From Hormiphora californensis (Eukaryota > Ctenophora > Tentaculata > Cydippida > Pleurobrachiidae), in the NCBI GenBank assembly GCA_020137815.1, contig CM035355.1, positions 781,451-845,450 on the forward strand: a stretch of 64,000 nt of DNA, in the 5' to 3' direction. This document shows, in pieces, positions 52,101-62,975 of this stretch; position 1 is the first letter of the stretch, and each line of letters starts with the position of its first letter. A program made the position numbers and the translations under genes. Below the pieces are notes generated by a model. The model ran no database searches and was not told where the DNA came from. It saw nothing but the letters and a program-made list of their open reading frames with translations.

Positions 52101-55100
52101 GTTTTGGTAAATGAAACTGACTACAAGGCCATGGGTTACGCACAAATTATAAACCCACTAGCATGTCTTACATCTGCACTGAACCCATGCAATTAACATT
52201 TGGAGAAATCACAAACTAAATTCCTGGGTGATGGGAATGTTCCGAAGTCGACAAGAAGAACAGACAAGTGTGGCAACAGGATCAACCAACGCATAATGGT
52301 CTTTTTTTTTTAACTTGTGCAAAATTTTTTCCGAAAATGACATAAGTTCAGTTTTTTCGACTTTTATCATAGTTTTTTTCAAAAAATATTATTTTCCAAC
52401 GAATATTATGTGTAAAAGTGTATAGGGAATAGATTTACAGGCAAAATAAATTAAAAACTCATCTCGTGAGGTGCCGGTGACCATGTTTGCAAAAGCGTGT
52501 GCCATTCCGTCAAATTTTAATATTTTTTCCTAAAATTTTCGAAAATATGCTGAAAAATGTCCAATATAAACACCTTTAAAATATGTAAGCAAACTTACTC
52601 AATCTATGAGGTGCAACCGGTGTTTAAAGTTACACTGTATACTTACAGCTACTTTTAAGCCCGTAGCACCTCACGTTTCACGACTTTTCCTAGCTAGATA
52701 CTTGCAGTAGACTCAAAACCATCATTTGTACCAAAAAAACTCCAAAAATTTTGCTCAATGAGTGAGGTGCACCCAAAAAACTGTATTTTCTTCAAACGCT
52801 AATTGCACCTCACTCAGTGAGTATATAGTTCTAAAAGTGGCCTTAATTTGCTCATATGACATCACCAAACACTACCTAATCGATTCCAAGGTCATTGCTC
52901 AACCTGTGAGGTGCAGTGGAGAAGTAGGTAAAATATGTCATTTTTTGAGGGTCTGCACCTCACTCGCTGAGTAATTTTTAGAGCAAATTTTGGGTAAATC
53001 AGGAGGGAAATTGTCTAATCTTGCTTTAAGTTTCAATTCTTTATTTACTCATTTGACCCCTAGTGAGTAAACTTTTAGCTCTAAAATCGGCTTGCACCTC
53101 ACCAAATGAGTAAATTTTTCCATGGTTTTCACCTCATCTGATGAGTGAGAAATATCCCCACCATTTCTGAAAGTTTGGAGATTTTTGATCAAACGGTATT
53201 TCTACAAATCGGGGGCACCTCACGATAGTTGTTTTGTTCAAACCGGGGCGCGGGGAGGGAGGGTCGAACAAGGCAACACGATAGCACCTCACGGCGTAGA
53301 AATGCTATAGCACCTCACTGGAGTAAGCTAGAGACTTCGTTCTTTCACTAAATTGAACTTGTAATATTTCTCGATTTTTTGAGGTGCTGAGTAAATTTCC
53401 AGTGGCCACAGCGATTTTGCTATGATCATTTGAAAAAATTTGGTAGTTGCACAAGTTAATAAAAAAAAATGACCTAATGGAAGTCGACTGGACATTTTCC
53501 CATTTCAATTTGTCCCTCGTGGGGGACACCGGCCAGAAATTATACCTTCCCAACCTACTATTATATGAGCCGTCATATTTCTCATTCTGCCTTATTGAAG
53601 CTGACTTAATGTAGTTCGAGCTAGTTTACTGATTTTAATGTCCTAATGATTCTCTTTTCTCTTAGTTAGTTTGCAGTGTTTCAATACCAACCACACCGAT
53701 AATTCCTTTGCTCCACACTTTAACCTCTTTAAATGTTTACCAGTCCAAAATGAGCTGCGATGATCATGTACTGGGTAACGCAACGCAAGTGCAACTATGG
53801 ATGGAAGAGTTTAATGAAATAAAAAGTATTTTCCTGTGGTGTAGTACCCCGTCAGCTATTATTGGAGTTTCTCTCAACACCTATCTGTCTGGTCTACTTT
53901 CTACGGTATCAACGGAACAAACTTGGAGATCACATGGTTATTTTGCTCTGTGTCGCCGATATTATGGTCTGTATCACTTGTGTTTGGGTAGAAGCTATCA
54001 CATGGGAACCGTCCCTTAACCTTCGACTGGCGATAAACGCTGCACATTTTTGTAATCTTTGGACAATTATAGCTGTATTTAACTTATGGTACCTCCGCAT
54101 GAAGTCCATTTTAAAACCACTAAGTTTGACAAACAATCGAATTGTTTACGGAATCATTATCGCTGAATTTATTTTTGCAGGTGCCGGATCCATTGCAGGC
54201 ACCCAGAATGACACTTATGAAAACGTTCTGAAAATGTTAAATGGAACCAGTAGACGAGTGGGTCAAGCAAAGGTAGAAGTTATCACCTATGCTGGTTCAA
54301 GTATCTTGTTCTTTTCAGCCAACGCTATTGTCTTATGGTATTCTCTAAGGGCTCGGGCAAAACTAACTGTTAATATTTCGGATACGACTGATGATTCTAC
54401 CAAAAAGCGAGCAGCGGTAACGGTTTGCCTGCTTGTTGCTGTTCAAATATTTTCCGGTTGTATTCTGTTGAGCTGGTGTTTATGGCTTATGCAGGCGCAA
54501 CTATCTCGACTCAAAGTACAGACGGGACAAGTCTGTGTTTTGTCAAATGAAACTGACTACAAGGCCATGGGTTACGCACAAATTATAAACCCACTAGCTT
54601 GTCTTACATCTGCACTGAACCCAGCCATTAACATTTGGAGAAATCACAAACTAAATTCCTGGGTGATGGGAATGTTCAGAAGTCGACAAGAAGTACAGAC
54701 AGGTGTGGCAACAGGGTCAACCAACGCATAATGAAGTGGAAAGTTGTGTACTTCATTAGACATTAGTTGTCCTGTTCTGAATTCTGATTATGATATGCTA
54801 TTAACTAAAATTACTTTATTCAAACATAAATATTATTTTTATTGGTTCTTTAAAATTCATTGATCCATAACCAATAGCAAAAAACCATCCGGGCGCAGCC
54901 TGGTCAGAAAGTGTGACATAGATCGTGATCTTATTGTTGAATAGAGCTGGCTTGAACATCAAGATTTGATAATGAGATTCAGTTAGAGGATGAAAACATG
55001 CCCAAATAAGGAATTAACCCACTGATGATCAGAGAAAATATATAAACCGACAACTTTCTCGTTAAATAGTTTCAACTTCTAACTCAACTACTGAAGACTA

Positions 55101-55359
55101 TATTCTTACCATCACCGTACATTAAAATCAAAAGTATATTTTGTCCCATTTTGTCCCACAAGACCCTAACACGTCCTATCCCATCCACCACCCCCACAGA
55201 TTCCCCCTCAAGATATTATTACCTGATGGTATGCGAGGGGTAAACTGGCTCAAAGGGCTCACAGAAGGTATAGAATGCTGCCAGGATGGCCAATAGGACA
55301 ACTCCCCATGCCTTCTGACCGGTAGTCAACGGGGGACTAGGCTTGGACTGGTAGGACAT
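46104..55359 (-). CDS. Membrane-anchored GMC oxidoreductase (choline/glucose dehydrogenase family), 589 aa, nine exons
   Basis: Exons 55223-55359, 49006-49516, 47776-47973, 47488-47610, 47394-47128, 47018-46801, 46658-46490 and 46250-46104; all phases join. Exon 1 encodes a short cytosolic start and a signal-anchor (WGVVLLAILAAFYTF, 18-33). Exon 2 opens with the FAD Rossmann motif VIVGGGTAGSVLAHRLAE (about 52-69), the flavin Glu (VIEAGR) and GMC signature GRVLGGSSSIGDMIYGRG. Later come KEIILTGGAIETPKLLMLSG, the active-site loop HPSGTCAIG, and RVVDSSIFPNTISGDYTG. Two usual Asn are changed: the N of GGSSxxN is G, and the N of SGNT is D, so catalysis may differ. Intron 1 (49517-55222) contains three GPCR copies on the opposite strand. 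A mariner-like element sits in intron 2. Substrate unknown. Confidence 0.88.
48017..48939. mobile_element. 923-bp mariner-like non-autonomous element in GMC intron 2
   Basis: Inverted termini of about 28 bp, TTAGGTTGTCCCAGAAAGAA and complement, are flanked by TA. The TTAGGTTG start recalls mariner ends. The interior is not palindromic and holds only a 109-codon minus-strand frame with no transposase motif recognised. Confidence 0.8.
49709..49722. promoter_or_regulatory. X-box-like site upstream of GPCR copy 1
   Basis: GTAACCATAGCAAC fits GTNRCC-AT-RGYAAC fully and lies 266 bp before the copy 1 ATG. Copy 2 has the weaker GTAACTATAGTAAC at 51048-51061, 267 bp upstream. Copy 3 lacks it. Confidence 0.4.
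49975..50904 (+). CDS. Divergent rhodopsin-like GPCR, copy 1 (309 aa, shortened tail)
   Basis: Intronless ORF from MSCDDHVLGNATQVQLWMEE. Seven hydrophobic spans: TM1 IIGVSLNTICLVYFL with the class A Asn, TM2 VILLCVADIMVC with the class A Asp, and TM7 INPLACLTSALNPAINIW (NPxxN). The DRY motif is replaced by YLRMKSILKPL, and no TM4 Trp or TM3 Cys is obvious, so it belongs to a divergent family A group; ligand unknown. Glycosylation sites NAT and NET are present in outer segments. The stop TGA at 50902 replaces the CGA Arg codon found in copies 2 and 3, cutting about 18 residues (RSRQEEQTSV-type tail). It is the only copy open through TM7. Nested in intron 1 of the GMC gene. Confidence 0.85.
   Translation: MSCDDHVLGNATQVQLWMEEFNEIKSIFLWCSTPPAIIGVSLNTICLVYFLRYQRNKLGDHMVILLCVADIMVCITCFWVQAIRWEPSLNLRLTMNAVHFCNLCTITAVFNLWYLRMKSILKPLSFTNNRHVYGIVIAEMIFAAVSSIAGSQKSYENSVLKMLSGTSRQVDQVKGDLFGYGVFSILLFSTNAIVLCYSLRAQSKLTVNISDTADNSTKKQAGVTVCLFVAVQMFYGFCLTGWFLWLMEAELSRLKAQAGKVCVSLNETDYKSMGYAQIINPLACLTSALNPAINIWRNHKLNSYVMGMF
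51315..52290 (+). pseudogene. Divergent rhodopsin-like GPCR, copy 2, frameshifted in TM7
   Basis: Starts at ATG 51315 with the same MSCDDHVLGNATQVQLWMEE and is nearly identical to copy 1. In TM7 one extra base changes CCCAGCCATTAAC to CCCATGCAATTAAC near 52187, giving LNPCN followed by stop. Without that base the frame would continue through the NPxxN motif to a tail ending STNA. The rest is intact, so this is either a very recent pseudogene or an assembly indel. Confidence 0.8.
52298..53474. mobile_element. 1.18-kb insertion with inverted ends between GPCR copies 2 and 3
   Basis: Ends GGTCTTTTTTTTTTTAACTT and complement of GGTCATTTTTTTTTATTAAC are bounded by TAAT (52294-52297 and 53475-53478); the duplication could be 4-6 bp. 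It splits the sequence GCATAATGG...AAGTCGACTGG, which is contiguous in copy 1. The interior carries about 13 copies of GCACCTCA or its complement TGAGGTGC, often next to ACTCA or TGAGT. No coding capacity. Superfamily unknown. Confidence 0.8.
53750..54731 (+). pseudogene. Divergent rhodopsin-like GPCR, copy 3, frameshifted in TM1
   Basis: ATG at 53750 opens the common N-terminus, but an extra T near 53882 (AACACCTATCTG against AACACCATCTG in copies 1 and 2) breaks the frame after VSLNT. The remaining frame, to a stop at 54731, is full length through TM7 and ends QTGVATGSTNA. It differs from copies 1 and 2 at many residues (for example SIAGTQNDTYENVLKML), mostly conservative, which suggests selection acted after duplication. 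A pseudogene or an assembly indel. Confidence 0.8.
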
Positions 55360-55536
55360 TACAATCTAAAACTCAAACCATTCACCTAGATAATGGGATT
55401 GGCGATTAATATTGCGTTGAAGAATGATGAACATTGTGAAATATAAAGGTGAATGTAGTCAGAGACAAAGATGAGTGAGATTAACAGAAGCTGCAAGAAA
55501 GAAAGATATGATTTTCCCGGGCCAGGGAATCTTTAA

Positions 55537-55986
55537 AGGTTGACAAGATACCTAAAACTTTTCGTATATCGTCTTATTTTGATTTATCATTAATTTTCAG
55601 CATTTTTTCAGAATTTTTTGTCGGCTAGAAATATGTGCAAAATAGGGGGTCTACTGACAAATGAGTGTGCCTTTTTTTAAATTGATAACGTAATATCTCC
55701 GGTTCCTGATGAGATACAGAAACCGTTTTGGTAGCGTTGGAAAGGTCTTATTGAGACCAATCCAACGCAACCAAGATCAAGTCTTTATCTTTTGAGGAAC
55801 CGGAAACGTGAATTTCAATTTGCGAGACGCAGTGAGTGTGCCCAGTAAAACCAGTGCTGACAATATCGGTAGACCCCCTATTTCGAATTTTTTTCTAGCC
55901 GGCAAAAAATTCTGAAAAAATGCTGAAAATTAATGATAAATCAAAATAAGACGATATACGAAAAGTTTTAGGTATCTTGTCAACCT
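55537..55986. mobile_element. 450-bp TTAA-flanked inverted-repeat element
   Basis: Inverted arms of about 95 bp start AGGTTGACAAGATACCTAAA, flanked by TTAA at 55533-55536 and 55987-55990. No ORF. Piggybac-like by target only. Confidence 0.8.
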
Positions 55987-56106
55987 TTAATAGCAAGGTA
56001 AATCCTCAAAAAGACAAAGAAAGAGAGTAGCGGTATGAGAGTCAAAGAATTTGCAGCCTAAGTCGACGAAGGACTAAACGAATACTCTCAACAAGTGTGT
56101 GGGTGT

Positions 56107-56115
56107 TAGAGAGAA

Positions 56116-56187
<72 letters not shown>
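56107..56187. repeat. (GA)n microsatellite
   Basis: GA tract of about 80 bp upstream of the GMC start codon. Confidence 0.95.
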
Positions 56188-56191
<4 letters not shown>

Positions 56192-56745
56192 AGAGAGATA
56201 TATCAGAAGAGAGACTAGAGTCGCTCTTCTCTCGAGCTCGGCTCTTCTCTCCTCTCCGCTTTTCTCATCGCTCGCTCTATCCTCTCGCATATCATATCTC
56301 GTCGTGGACGGAAGTTTGTAACTGGTTAATTACCTAGTGTTGAAAGCAAAGGCTAAGAGAATCCATTCGAATGGGAGAATGGAAACAAAGAGAGATAAAT
56401 GGTGACGAGCAACGATATTATTCAAGCAGAGCTCCTAGATGTAGAAATAAAATGAAAGCAAGAGAGCTAGAGAAGGTTTTTTTTGCTTGACAAAATATGA
56501 ACAGAAAATAAATTTGATCTTCATGTCCCAGATTCTTATCAAAACAAAAAAAGAGTATGCCCATTGGCCTCAGGAAAAAAAGGAGCAAGCGGTAACCTGA
56601 TTAGTGTTTGTGCATTATATATAAACCCCAGCTGCTGCAGCCAAGACCTGCTGAACTACTTACACATCATACAAGATAATGGTTATATTATGTGAGAGTG
56701 AGAGAGTGAGTTAGAGAGATAGATGGAGAGATAGATGGAGTGAGT

Positions 56746-56804
<59 letters not shown>

Positions 56805-57527
56805 AAGAGAGAGAGTCGGTCGCGCAGCGCTCTGTGCGCTTTTCTCTCTCTCTCTCTCTCGCTCCTCGAGCTCGGAGCGCCACTTCGCTCTCGCTCGCGT
56901 GTGACCGCCTGGAAGAAGTTAGGTTCAAGCACAGAGCCGATTCAGGTAGGTAAACTAGAAAGTGGTGATCACTGACCACTTGAAGATTAAACCACAAATT
57001 AGTCACAAGAAGATGTAGATTGTAGATGTGAGCAAAGAAACGAAGCAAGAGAATGAGAGAAAAGAACTGAACAAAGCGCTTGAGCAGTTTCTATGAAATA
57101 CATTTAGTACACAGCTGTTGAAGCACATAGCAGCAGGGCCAGATTAGATTCCACGGCACAGTGAGACAGTAGAAAATAGTCAGTATATATCGCCAATTCT
57201 GGAAGAGAGAAAATGACAAAGGGTTGAGAAAAAGGGAGAGAGTGGAAGAGAGACAAAGGGAGAGAAATAGAGAAAGAGTGTGAGAGAGAGAGAGAAAAAA
57301 GTACGCAAAATTCAGTTAAAGACATAGAACGGCTACAAGAGAGAAGAAAAGCGGTAGTAACTAGTGGTAGCAGGTAGCTGTCTGGGAACGCGACAAAAGA
57401 GAGGGATCGAGTTGGCAGTCATTGTCATGATCTTGGAACCACTGCGACAAGATTCAGCTTGAAGGATTGAGAGAGAATAGTGCTATCTTCCAGAAGTTAT
57501 CTTAAATTGAGATCTCATCTAGCTTAA

Positions 57528-58833
57528 GGGTACACCTCGGCGAAATTTTTGTCGAGTGCCCGCTTAGCTCACCATATAATGGGGTTGTAGGGCATACCCA
57601 GGGGACCTCAAATATGCAATTTTAGCCCTTAACTCGAATTCATATTTTTGCTATAGCCCCTCAAAGTTGGAAAAAATAGGACCCTAAATCGCGGTTTTTA
57701 AGGTTCCTAAATTTTAATTTCAGGGCTGGAAGGCTGAAATTTTGGGGATTTGTAGAGGATACCAAGGTGTATCAGCCCAAGCGGTGAGTTTTTAAATGGT
57801 GCTCAATTTTTTGTCTGAGACCATTTTACATTTTTTCAACTTTGAGGCCATATTTGGACATGTTCCTATGGACCGTTAAGGCTAAAAATCGGATATTTGG
57901 TGCTCCTGACAATTGTCAAAGTAGCCACAAATTTTCAGGAGGTCCGAATTTGAAATGTGGCCTACAGGTTTCTTTTTGTAAAGTACATATTTTAGGAAAA
58001 CATAAAATGGATATATCTCAAAAACGGTAGGTCCTAGCGATCTAATTTTGTGCTAAATCGATTCAGCGGGTCCGATTTTGGGGGGGGGGGTCGTCTCCTA
58101 GACATTTTGCTCTAAGTCTAACCGTTTTTTCAGAAATCGTATTTTAAGATTTGTACATGTTTAGCAGAAATGCTTCTAGCTAGAGCTAATCTTACCTATT
58201 TCTGCTAAACGTGTACAAATCTTAAAATACGATTTCTGAAAAAACGGTTAGACTTAGAGCAAAATGTGTAGGAGACGACCCCCCAAAATCGGACCCGCTG
58301 AATCGATTTAGCACGAAATTAGATCGCTAGGACCTACCGTTTTTGAGTTATAGCCATTTTAAGTTTTTCTAAAATATGTGCTTTACAAAAAGAAACCTGT
58401 AGGCCACATTTCAAATTCGGACCTCCTGAAAATTTGTGGCTACTTTGACAATTGTCAGGAGCACCAAATATCCGATTTTTAGCCTTAACGGTCCATAGGA
58501 ACATGTCCAAATATGGCCTCAAAGTCGAAAAAATGTAAAATGGTCTCAGACAAAAAATTGAGCACCATTTCAAAAATCACCGCTTGGGCTGATACACCTT
58601 GGTATCCTCTACAAATCCCCAAAATTTCAGCCTTCCAGCCCTGAAATTAAAATTTAGGAACCTTAAAAACCGCGATTTAGGGTCCTATTTTTTCCAACTT
58701 TGAGGGGCTATAGCAAAAATATGAATTCGAGTTAAGGGCTAAAATTGCATATTTGAGGTCCCCTGGGTATGCCCTACAACCCCATATGGTGAGCTAAGCG
58801 GGCACTCGACAAAAATTTCGCCGAGGTGTACCC
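57528..58833. mobile_element. 1.3-kb near-perfect palindrome, TTAA-flanked
   Basis: Arms 57528-58170 and 58199-58833 are near-perfect inverted copies with only about 28 bp between them. Ends GGGTACACCTCGGCGAAATT are flanked by TTAA (57524-57527 and 58834-58837), the piggyBac target. Mirror-image open frames in each arm (for example around 57842 and 58573, sharing MFLWTVKAKNRIFGAPDN) are a by-product of the palindrome. Confidence 0.9.
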
Positions 58834-60119
58834 TTAAGGTACATCAACGAAATAATATTGAGAGACCTGTGAGCAAAATAATATCCCAAATTAATTTTAG
58901 CAAATAATTTAAGGTCACGTCACGCAGCTGCAAAATTGTTCACGTGGAGAAAGACACGACGTATACACGTATTCCCGTGGGGTTATGAGACAATAAATAT
59001 ATTCGTGTGACATGCAAATGACACATTACTAAAAGTGGAGGTCACTCAGTGAACTTCTCTCTGTTTCTCTCTATATTTATTTCTCTCTCACTCCCTTTTC
59101 TCTCTCTCTCTCTCCCTCCCTCTCTCTCCCTTCTAGTTCTAGTTCTCGATCTCCGTAACTCTCTCTTCTTATATTTTTCCTGTCTCTCCTCTTTCATTAT
59201 TGCCTTCTTTCTCACTCAACCCACATTCTCTCTCCATACCCAATCTATATCCCTCACCATCTACTACGTATCAAAATATCAAGTATCTCTTCAACTCTCT
59301 CATCCGACCATCTCTATGTCTTTCTCAGACAATAAAATCTCCTCTCATCACAAACAATGATCATGTAACTTTATCCTTACTCTCATCAATCCCATCTCTA
59401 TGTTCGATCCTTCTACCTCATTAACGTACAATTATCAACGTCTCATCATCCATCGTATCTAATGAAAGAAAGGTACACAAGATCCGCTACCATAGAATAG
59501 TACCACGAGATCAAGTACAGAAATAAGGTACATGATCTCGAGACGACTAGTCGATCGACCAGCTCAGGAACTGAGAGAGTAGAGACACGCTTATGTAGAC
59601 GATGACAAGAGGTCCGAGAGCTCGAGAGCGTAGATTAGATAGCAGAGCTCAGTCTAGACGCGATCTCTGATTCTCCCTAGACTCTTCCGACCCGAGAGCA
59701 TCGCAAGTCGACATGCCAGGCTCTCCCTTCTGGAGGTGATTAGTGGGAGAAGAAAAGATAGTGTGGTCTAGTGTCTATTTGATGTCTGACTAGTCGTGGG
59801 ATAAACGCATAACATTTTAGCTGCAGGACGAAAGATAAAAATACTTTAAGTTCGCACATAATTTACCTCATAATAACATAACGCATAGAAAATTGTTTAA
59901 AATCCCTCAACTTAGGTCACACATTGACTTGAAATGCAGTAGAAAACAACACACTAGGTAGGAAATATATGGAAACAATACATCACACCAAAATCTGGCA
60001 TTCTAGTTACTTCCTCCTTCACACACGGCTTATTCTTTCTCTTTCCCCTCTTTATTATAACTACTATTCTTTCTCTTTCCCCTCTTTATCTCTACTATTC
60101 TTCTCCCTCTCTCTTACTT

Positions 60120-61196
60120 TCATTTGTTCTGCTCCACAAGATATTCAATAAATCGTCCAATATTAGCAGCAGCATACCGTGCTGTGATCGGTTCCACCAC
60201 ACTAGCCCTCTTGCTCTTCACTGTGACCCCTTCAGTCAGGTCGATACCTTCATTCTTGTACAGACCAGAACACACCAAAACACTGTTAACACCAGCTCGG
60301 TTCGCCCCAACTATATCAACATCAATATTGTCCCCAATCCCATACACCTCCCCCAAACCCTCCGAATAACCCAACTCAATGGCCTTCCGCCGCAAACATT
60401 CGATAGCGTAACTGTAGGTAAGAGGAGTTGGTTTCCCGCACCACGTCACCTCCAGCTCCCTTCCAGCCATCTCAAGATACAGCGATGATAGCATGTGGAG
60501 GAAGGCCCCGCACGCTAGCCGGGGGAGATGATACTCACTAGCCCAAACGAGATCCGGGTTACAAGCGATAACTGGGAGTTGGGGTGACCCCTTCTTGACG
60601 GACCGACCCAGGGTTCCCCCTGTTAGGAGGAGGTCAAGGAGAAATTGGACATGGGCATCCCAGTCAACAGGGGTGTTCGCTATGACAATTCCCTCGATAG
60701 GCAGATAGGGAGGGAGGGTATCGGGCAGGGTGCCAGACTCAAGACTCACCCTCTTTTTATGGCTGATAACATCAAACATTGGGATATCACGATGTACATC
60801 GCGAATTGTAACAGGGTGCCGAAATCCTAAATCTCTCGCACAGTCGGGGAGAGAGGAGCCCTGACCCGCGAAAAATACCGACTTTCCGTGCCAATCAGTA
60901 AATGTCTTTAGTGGTGTATTTACAAGCACTATCTGATCTCCAGTCAGTTTAACCCCCAACCTCTCCGACAGTTCCTCCGCTTTAGCTTCCTCAGATCGGT
61001 AGGAGCCATTTGTTAGAAACACCACAGGTTTAGTTAGGTTGCCCTGGCCATCAGAGATCCTTCGAAACCCCTCGACAGTGTTGGGGATGGTTTTAGGTCC
61101 TCTGACTAGGACTCCATCTATATCAACAAGGAGGCCGAATGTAGATGCTGATCTGGTGAGGGTTGAGAGGAACCTAGGGCTGCATCTCCTAATCAT
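60120..61196 (-). CDS. HDHD5: HAD-superfamily hydrolase, HDHD5 (CECR5)-like, 358 aa
   Basis: Intronless ORF. An N-terminal Arg/Ser-rich stretch (MIRRCSPRFLSTLTRSAS) looks like a mitochondrial presequence. HAD motif 1 LLVDIDGVLVRG gives the nucleophile and acid-base Asp (about D25 and D27), motif 2 is VVFLTNGS, and motif 4 is YGIGDNIDVDIVGANRAG near the C-terminus, with a cap domain between. GKPTPLTYSYA carries the motif 3 Lys. This is the NagD/CECR5 type of phosphatase; the physiological substrate is unknown. The vertebrate homologue is a little longer. The gene is 347 bp downstream of the CCT6 stop, on the same strand. Confidence 0.88.
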   Translation of the reverse strand: MIRRCSPRFLSTLTRSASTFGLLVDIDGVLVRGPKTIPNTVEGFRRISDGQGNLTKPVVFLTNGSYRSEEAKAEELSERLGVKLTGDQIVLVNTPLKTFTDWHGKSVFFAGQGSSLPDCARDLGFRHPVTIRDVHRDIPMFDVISHKKRVSLESGTLPDTLPPYLPIEGIVIANTPVDWDAHVQFLLDLLLTGGTLGRSVKKGSPQLPVIACNPDLVWASEYHLPRLACGAFLHMLSSLYLEMAGRELEVTWCGKPTPLTYSYAIECLRRKAIELGYSEGLGEVYGIGDNIDVDIVGANRAGVNSVLVCSGLYKNEGIDLTEGVTVKSKRASVVEPITARYAAANIGRFIEYLVEQNK

Positions 61197-61542
61197 TGAC
61201 GTCTAGGGAGGGATAGTGTTAGTTTTAGTTGCATGTGGGGGTAGTAAATTAAAAGTCATCCTGTTTTGAGACCAAAAAGAAAATCAAAAACACGAGATTT
61301 TTTTGAAAATTGTGTATAAAAGTAAAATACACGCTCTCCAACTCGCACAAATATGGTGTTAAATATGCTTAAGTTATATACAAAAAACGACCAATCAGTC
61401 CCTTAATATATATCACTCTTCCTCTCGTCTACTGGACCATGCGAGGCGTAACAATCAATGTTGTCAGTAGAAAAATATCATGACTATCATCAGGTCCGAG
61501 GAGGGAGGAAGAGTTGGGACACGACATGCTCTGGAGATGGAG

Positions 61543-62975
61543 TTACCCCTTTAGAGAGGACATACCTGCTCGCATAACCTGGGGGAGGGGGAAACGGGTT
61601 AGAAACAGAAATTAAAACAAGGAACAAGAAAAATGAAGAACTGTATTTTGTTGTGGTCAAATTAGTAACTTGTCAAATATTTACCTCATCAACAATGAGA
61701 AGATTGGATGAGATGACAGTACAGGAGTTGAGAAGCTGCTTCTTCACACAGTAGTTATCCCAAATACCAGCCTCAGCGGGGTAGAACGCCTCCCCGGTGG
61801 TGAGGTCCAAACCAACTGGCCTGTCAACTCCCTTGTACTCTTGGAGCATCTTGACGAGGCAGTCCTGTGCGTCATGTCCAGCGTTCTGGGCCAGACACTT
61901 GGGGATGATGAGCATGGCAGTGGCAAAGGCCTCAACTCCAAGTCGAGCCTTGCCTCGGACTTCGTTCTTGTACTCGTTGAGAGCCTGAGAAAGAAGGGAA
62001 AGATAAAAACTTAGCAATATCAACTTGAAACACACAAAATATAACAATTTGAACAGAACTGTTTTAGCCAGATCAGGGGGGATCATTTAGTTACCTGGTA
62101 GATAGCGATCTCCATGGATCCGGCTCCAGGGACAACCTGTTGGTCCTCTACGGCATTCTTGACAGCCCTGAGTCCATCCCTGACGGCATCCTTAATCTGA
62201 GTGATGGTGTGCTTGTTGGGTCCCTTGATCAGGATAGTGACACTCTGGGGGTTATCGCACTCCTCGATGAAGGAGAATTTGTCATCACCAAGAACGTGCT
62301 CGTAGAAGAGACCAGCATGACCGAGATGTTTGGGGGAGAGATCATCCAAGCTGTTCACTGCAGTTCCACCACATGCAAGGACAATTCGCTCCATGTTTCG
62401 GCGTTTGGCACGTCGAAGAGCAACGATTCCCTCCCGGGCAAGGGCGTCAAGAGAGTTAGGGTCAACTCCCTTCTGGTTGATAACAACGAAACCTTTGTCG
62501 GTTTGTCCGCAAACCTCTCGTTTCAGGTCAATAATCTGATGGAATTAGCGAAATAGTTAGTCGGTTGAAACTGAAACAATGTAATACATGATTTTATGAG
62601 TCTCGTATTTTGTTAATTTTTCATGTATCTTACCTGCTGGACTTTGTCATCACAGAATGCCCGTTCAGCCTTGACAAGCTTCTCCCTCTGATCAGCGCTC
62701 TTGTAGAAGAATCCACTGTTGACCTCGCTCTTCTCGTACTCAAGACTGACATTGCAAGTCAGAATAAAAGCATCGGTGACTTTCTTCTTCATATCGGGGT
62801 GTCGGGCACCGTGATCCATTACAATTCCCTTGACCAACTGGGTGTCCATGTCGGTCTTGTGTTCCATAGTCATGATCTCAACCATGTGGAGGTCAATGGC
62901 CTCTCCCTCCTTCTGAATGGCAAGGACAGCGTCCACGATGCACTCAGTCAGATGGTCAGCAAGAGAGGATTTAAC
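61543..62975 (-). CDS. CCT6A: Chaperonin CCT subunit zeta, last four exons (372 residues)
   Basis: Exons 62634-62975, 62095-62535, 61685-61984 and 61543-61578, all phase 0. The sequence is highly conserved: [96 protein letters not shown] and the terminal [10 protein letters not shown], all typical of CCT zeta. It covers the apical domain and the second half of the equatorial domain. The N-terminal ATPase part (GDGTT motif) is missing and must lie beyond the right side; the next upstream sequence is a retroelement ORF on the other strand, so the preceding intron is probably long. CCT folds actin and tubulin in the cytosol. The acceptor at 62976 follows CCCCCACTTCAG. Confidence 0.95.

Larger units (their letters stand above)
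49685..54731 (+). repeat. Three tandem copies of a GPCR gene unit, about 1.3 kb each
   Basis: The unit includes about 280 bp of conserved upstream sequence and the ORF. Copies start near 49685, 51020 and 53479. Copies 1 and 2 are almost identical over ORF and upstream DNA; copy 3 is more divergent and has lost part of the upstream block. An insertion at 52298-53474 separates copies 2 and 3. All lie in an intron of the GMC gene, on the opposite strand. Confidence 0.9.
55360..60119. other. Gene-free repeat-rich region
   Basis: Contains two TTAA-flanked palindromic elements (55537-55986 and 57528-58833), GA/CT tracts at 56107-56187, 56750-56800 and 59090-59130, and a CpG-bearing patch near 56815-56905. 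No coding exons were recognised; Ser/Leu or Arg/Glu-rich frames are microsatellite artefacts. Confidence 0.6.

Noticed and set aside
57842-58573. Two similar 60-80 codon ORFs on opposite strands
   Set aside because: Mirror images produced by the 1.3-kb palindrome, not a gene pair.
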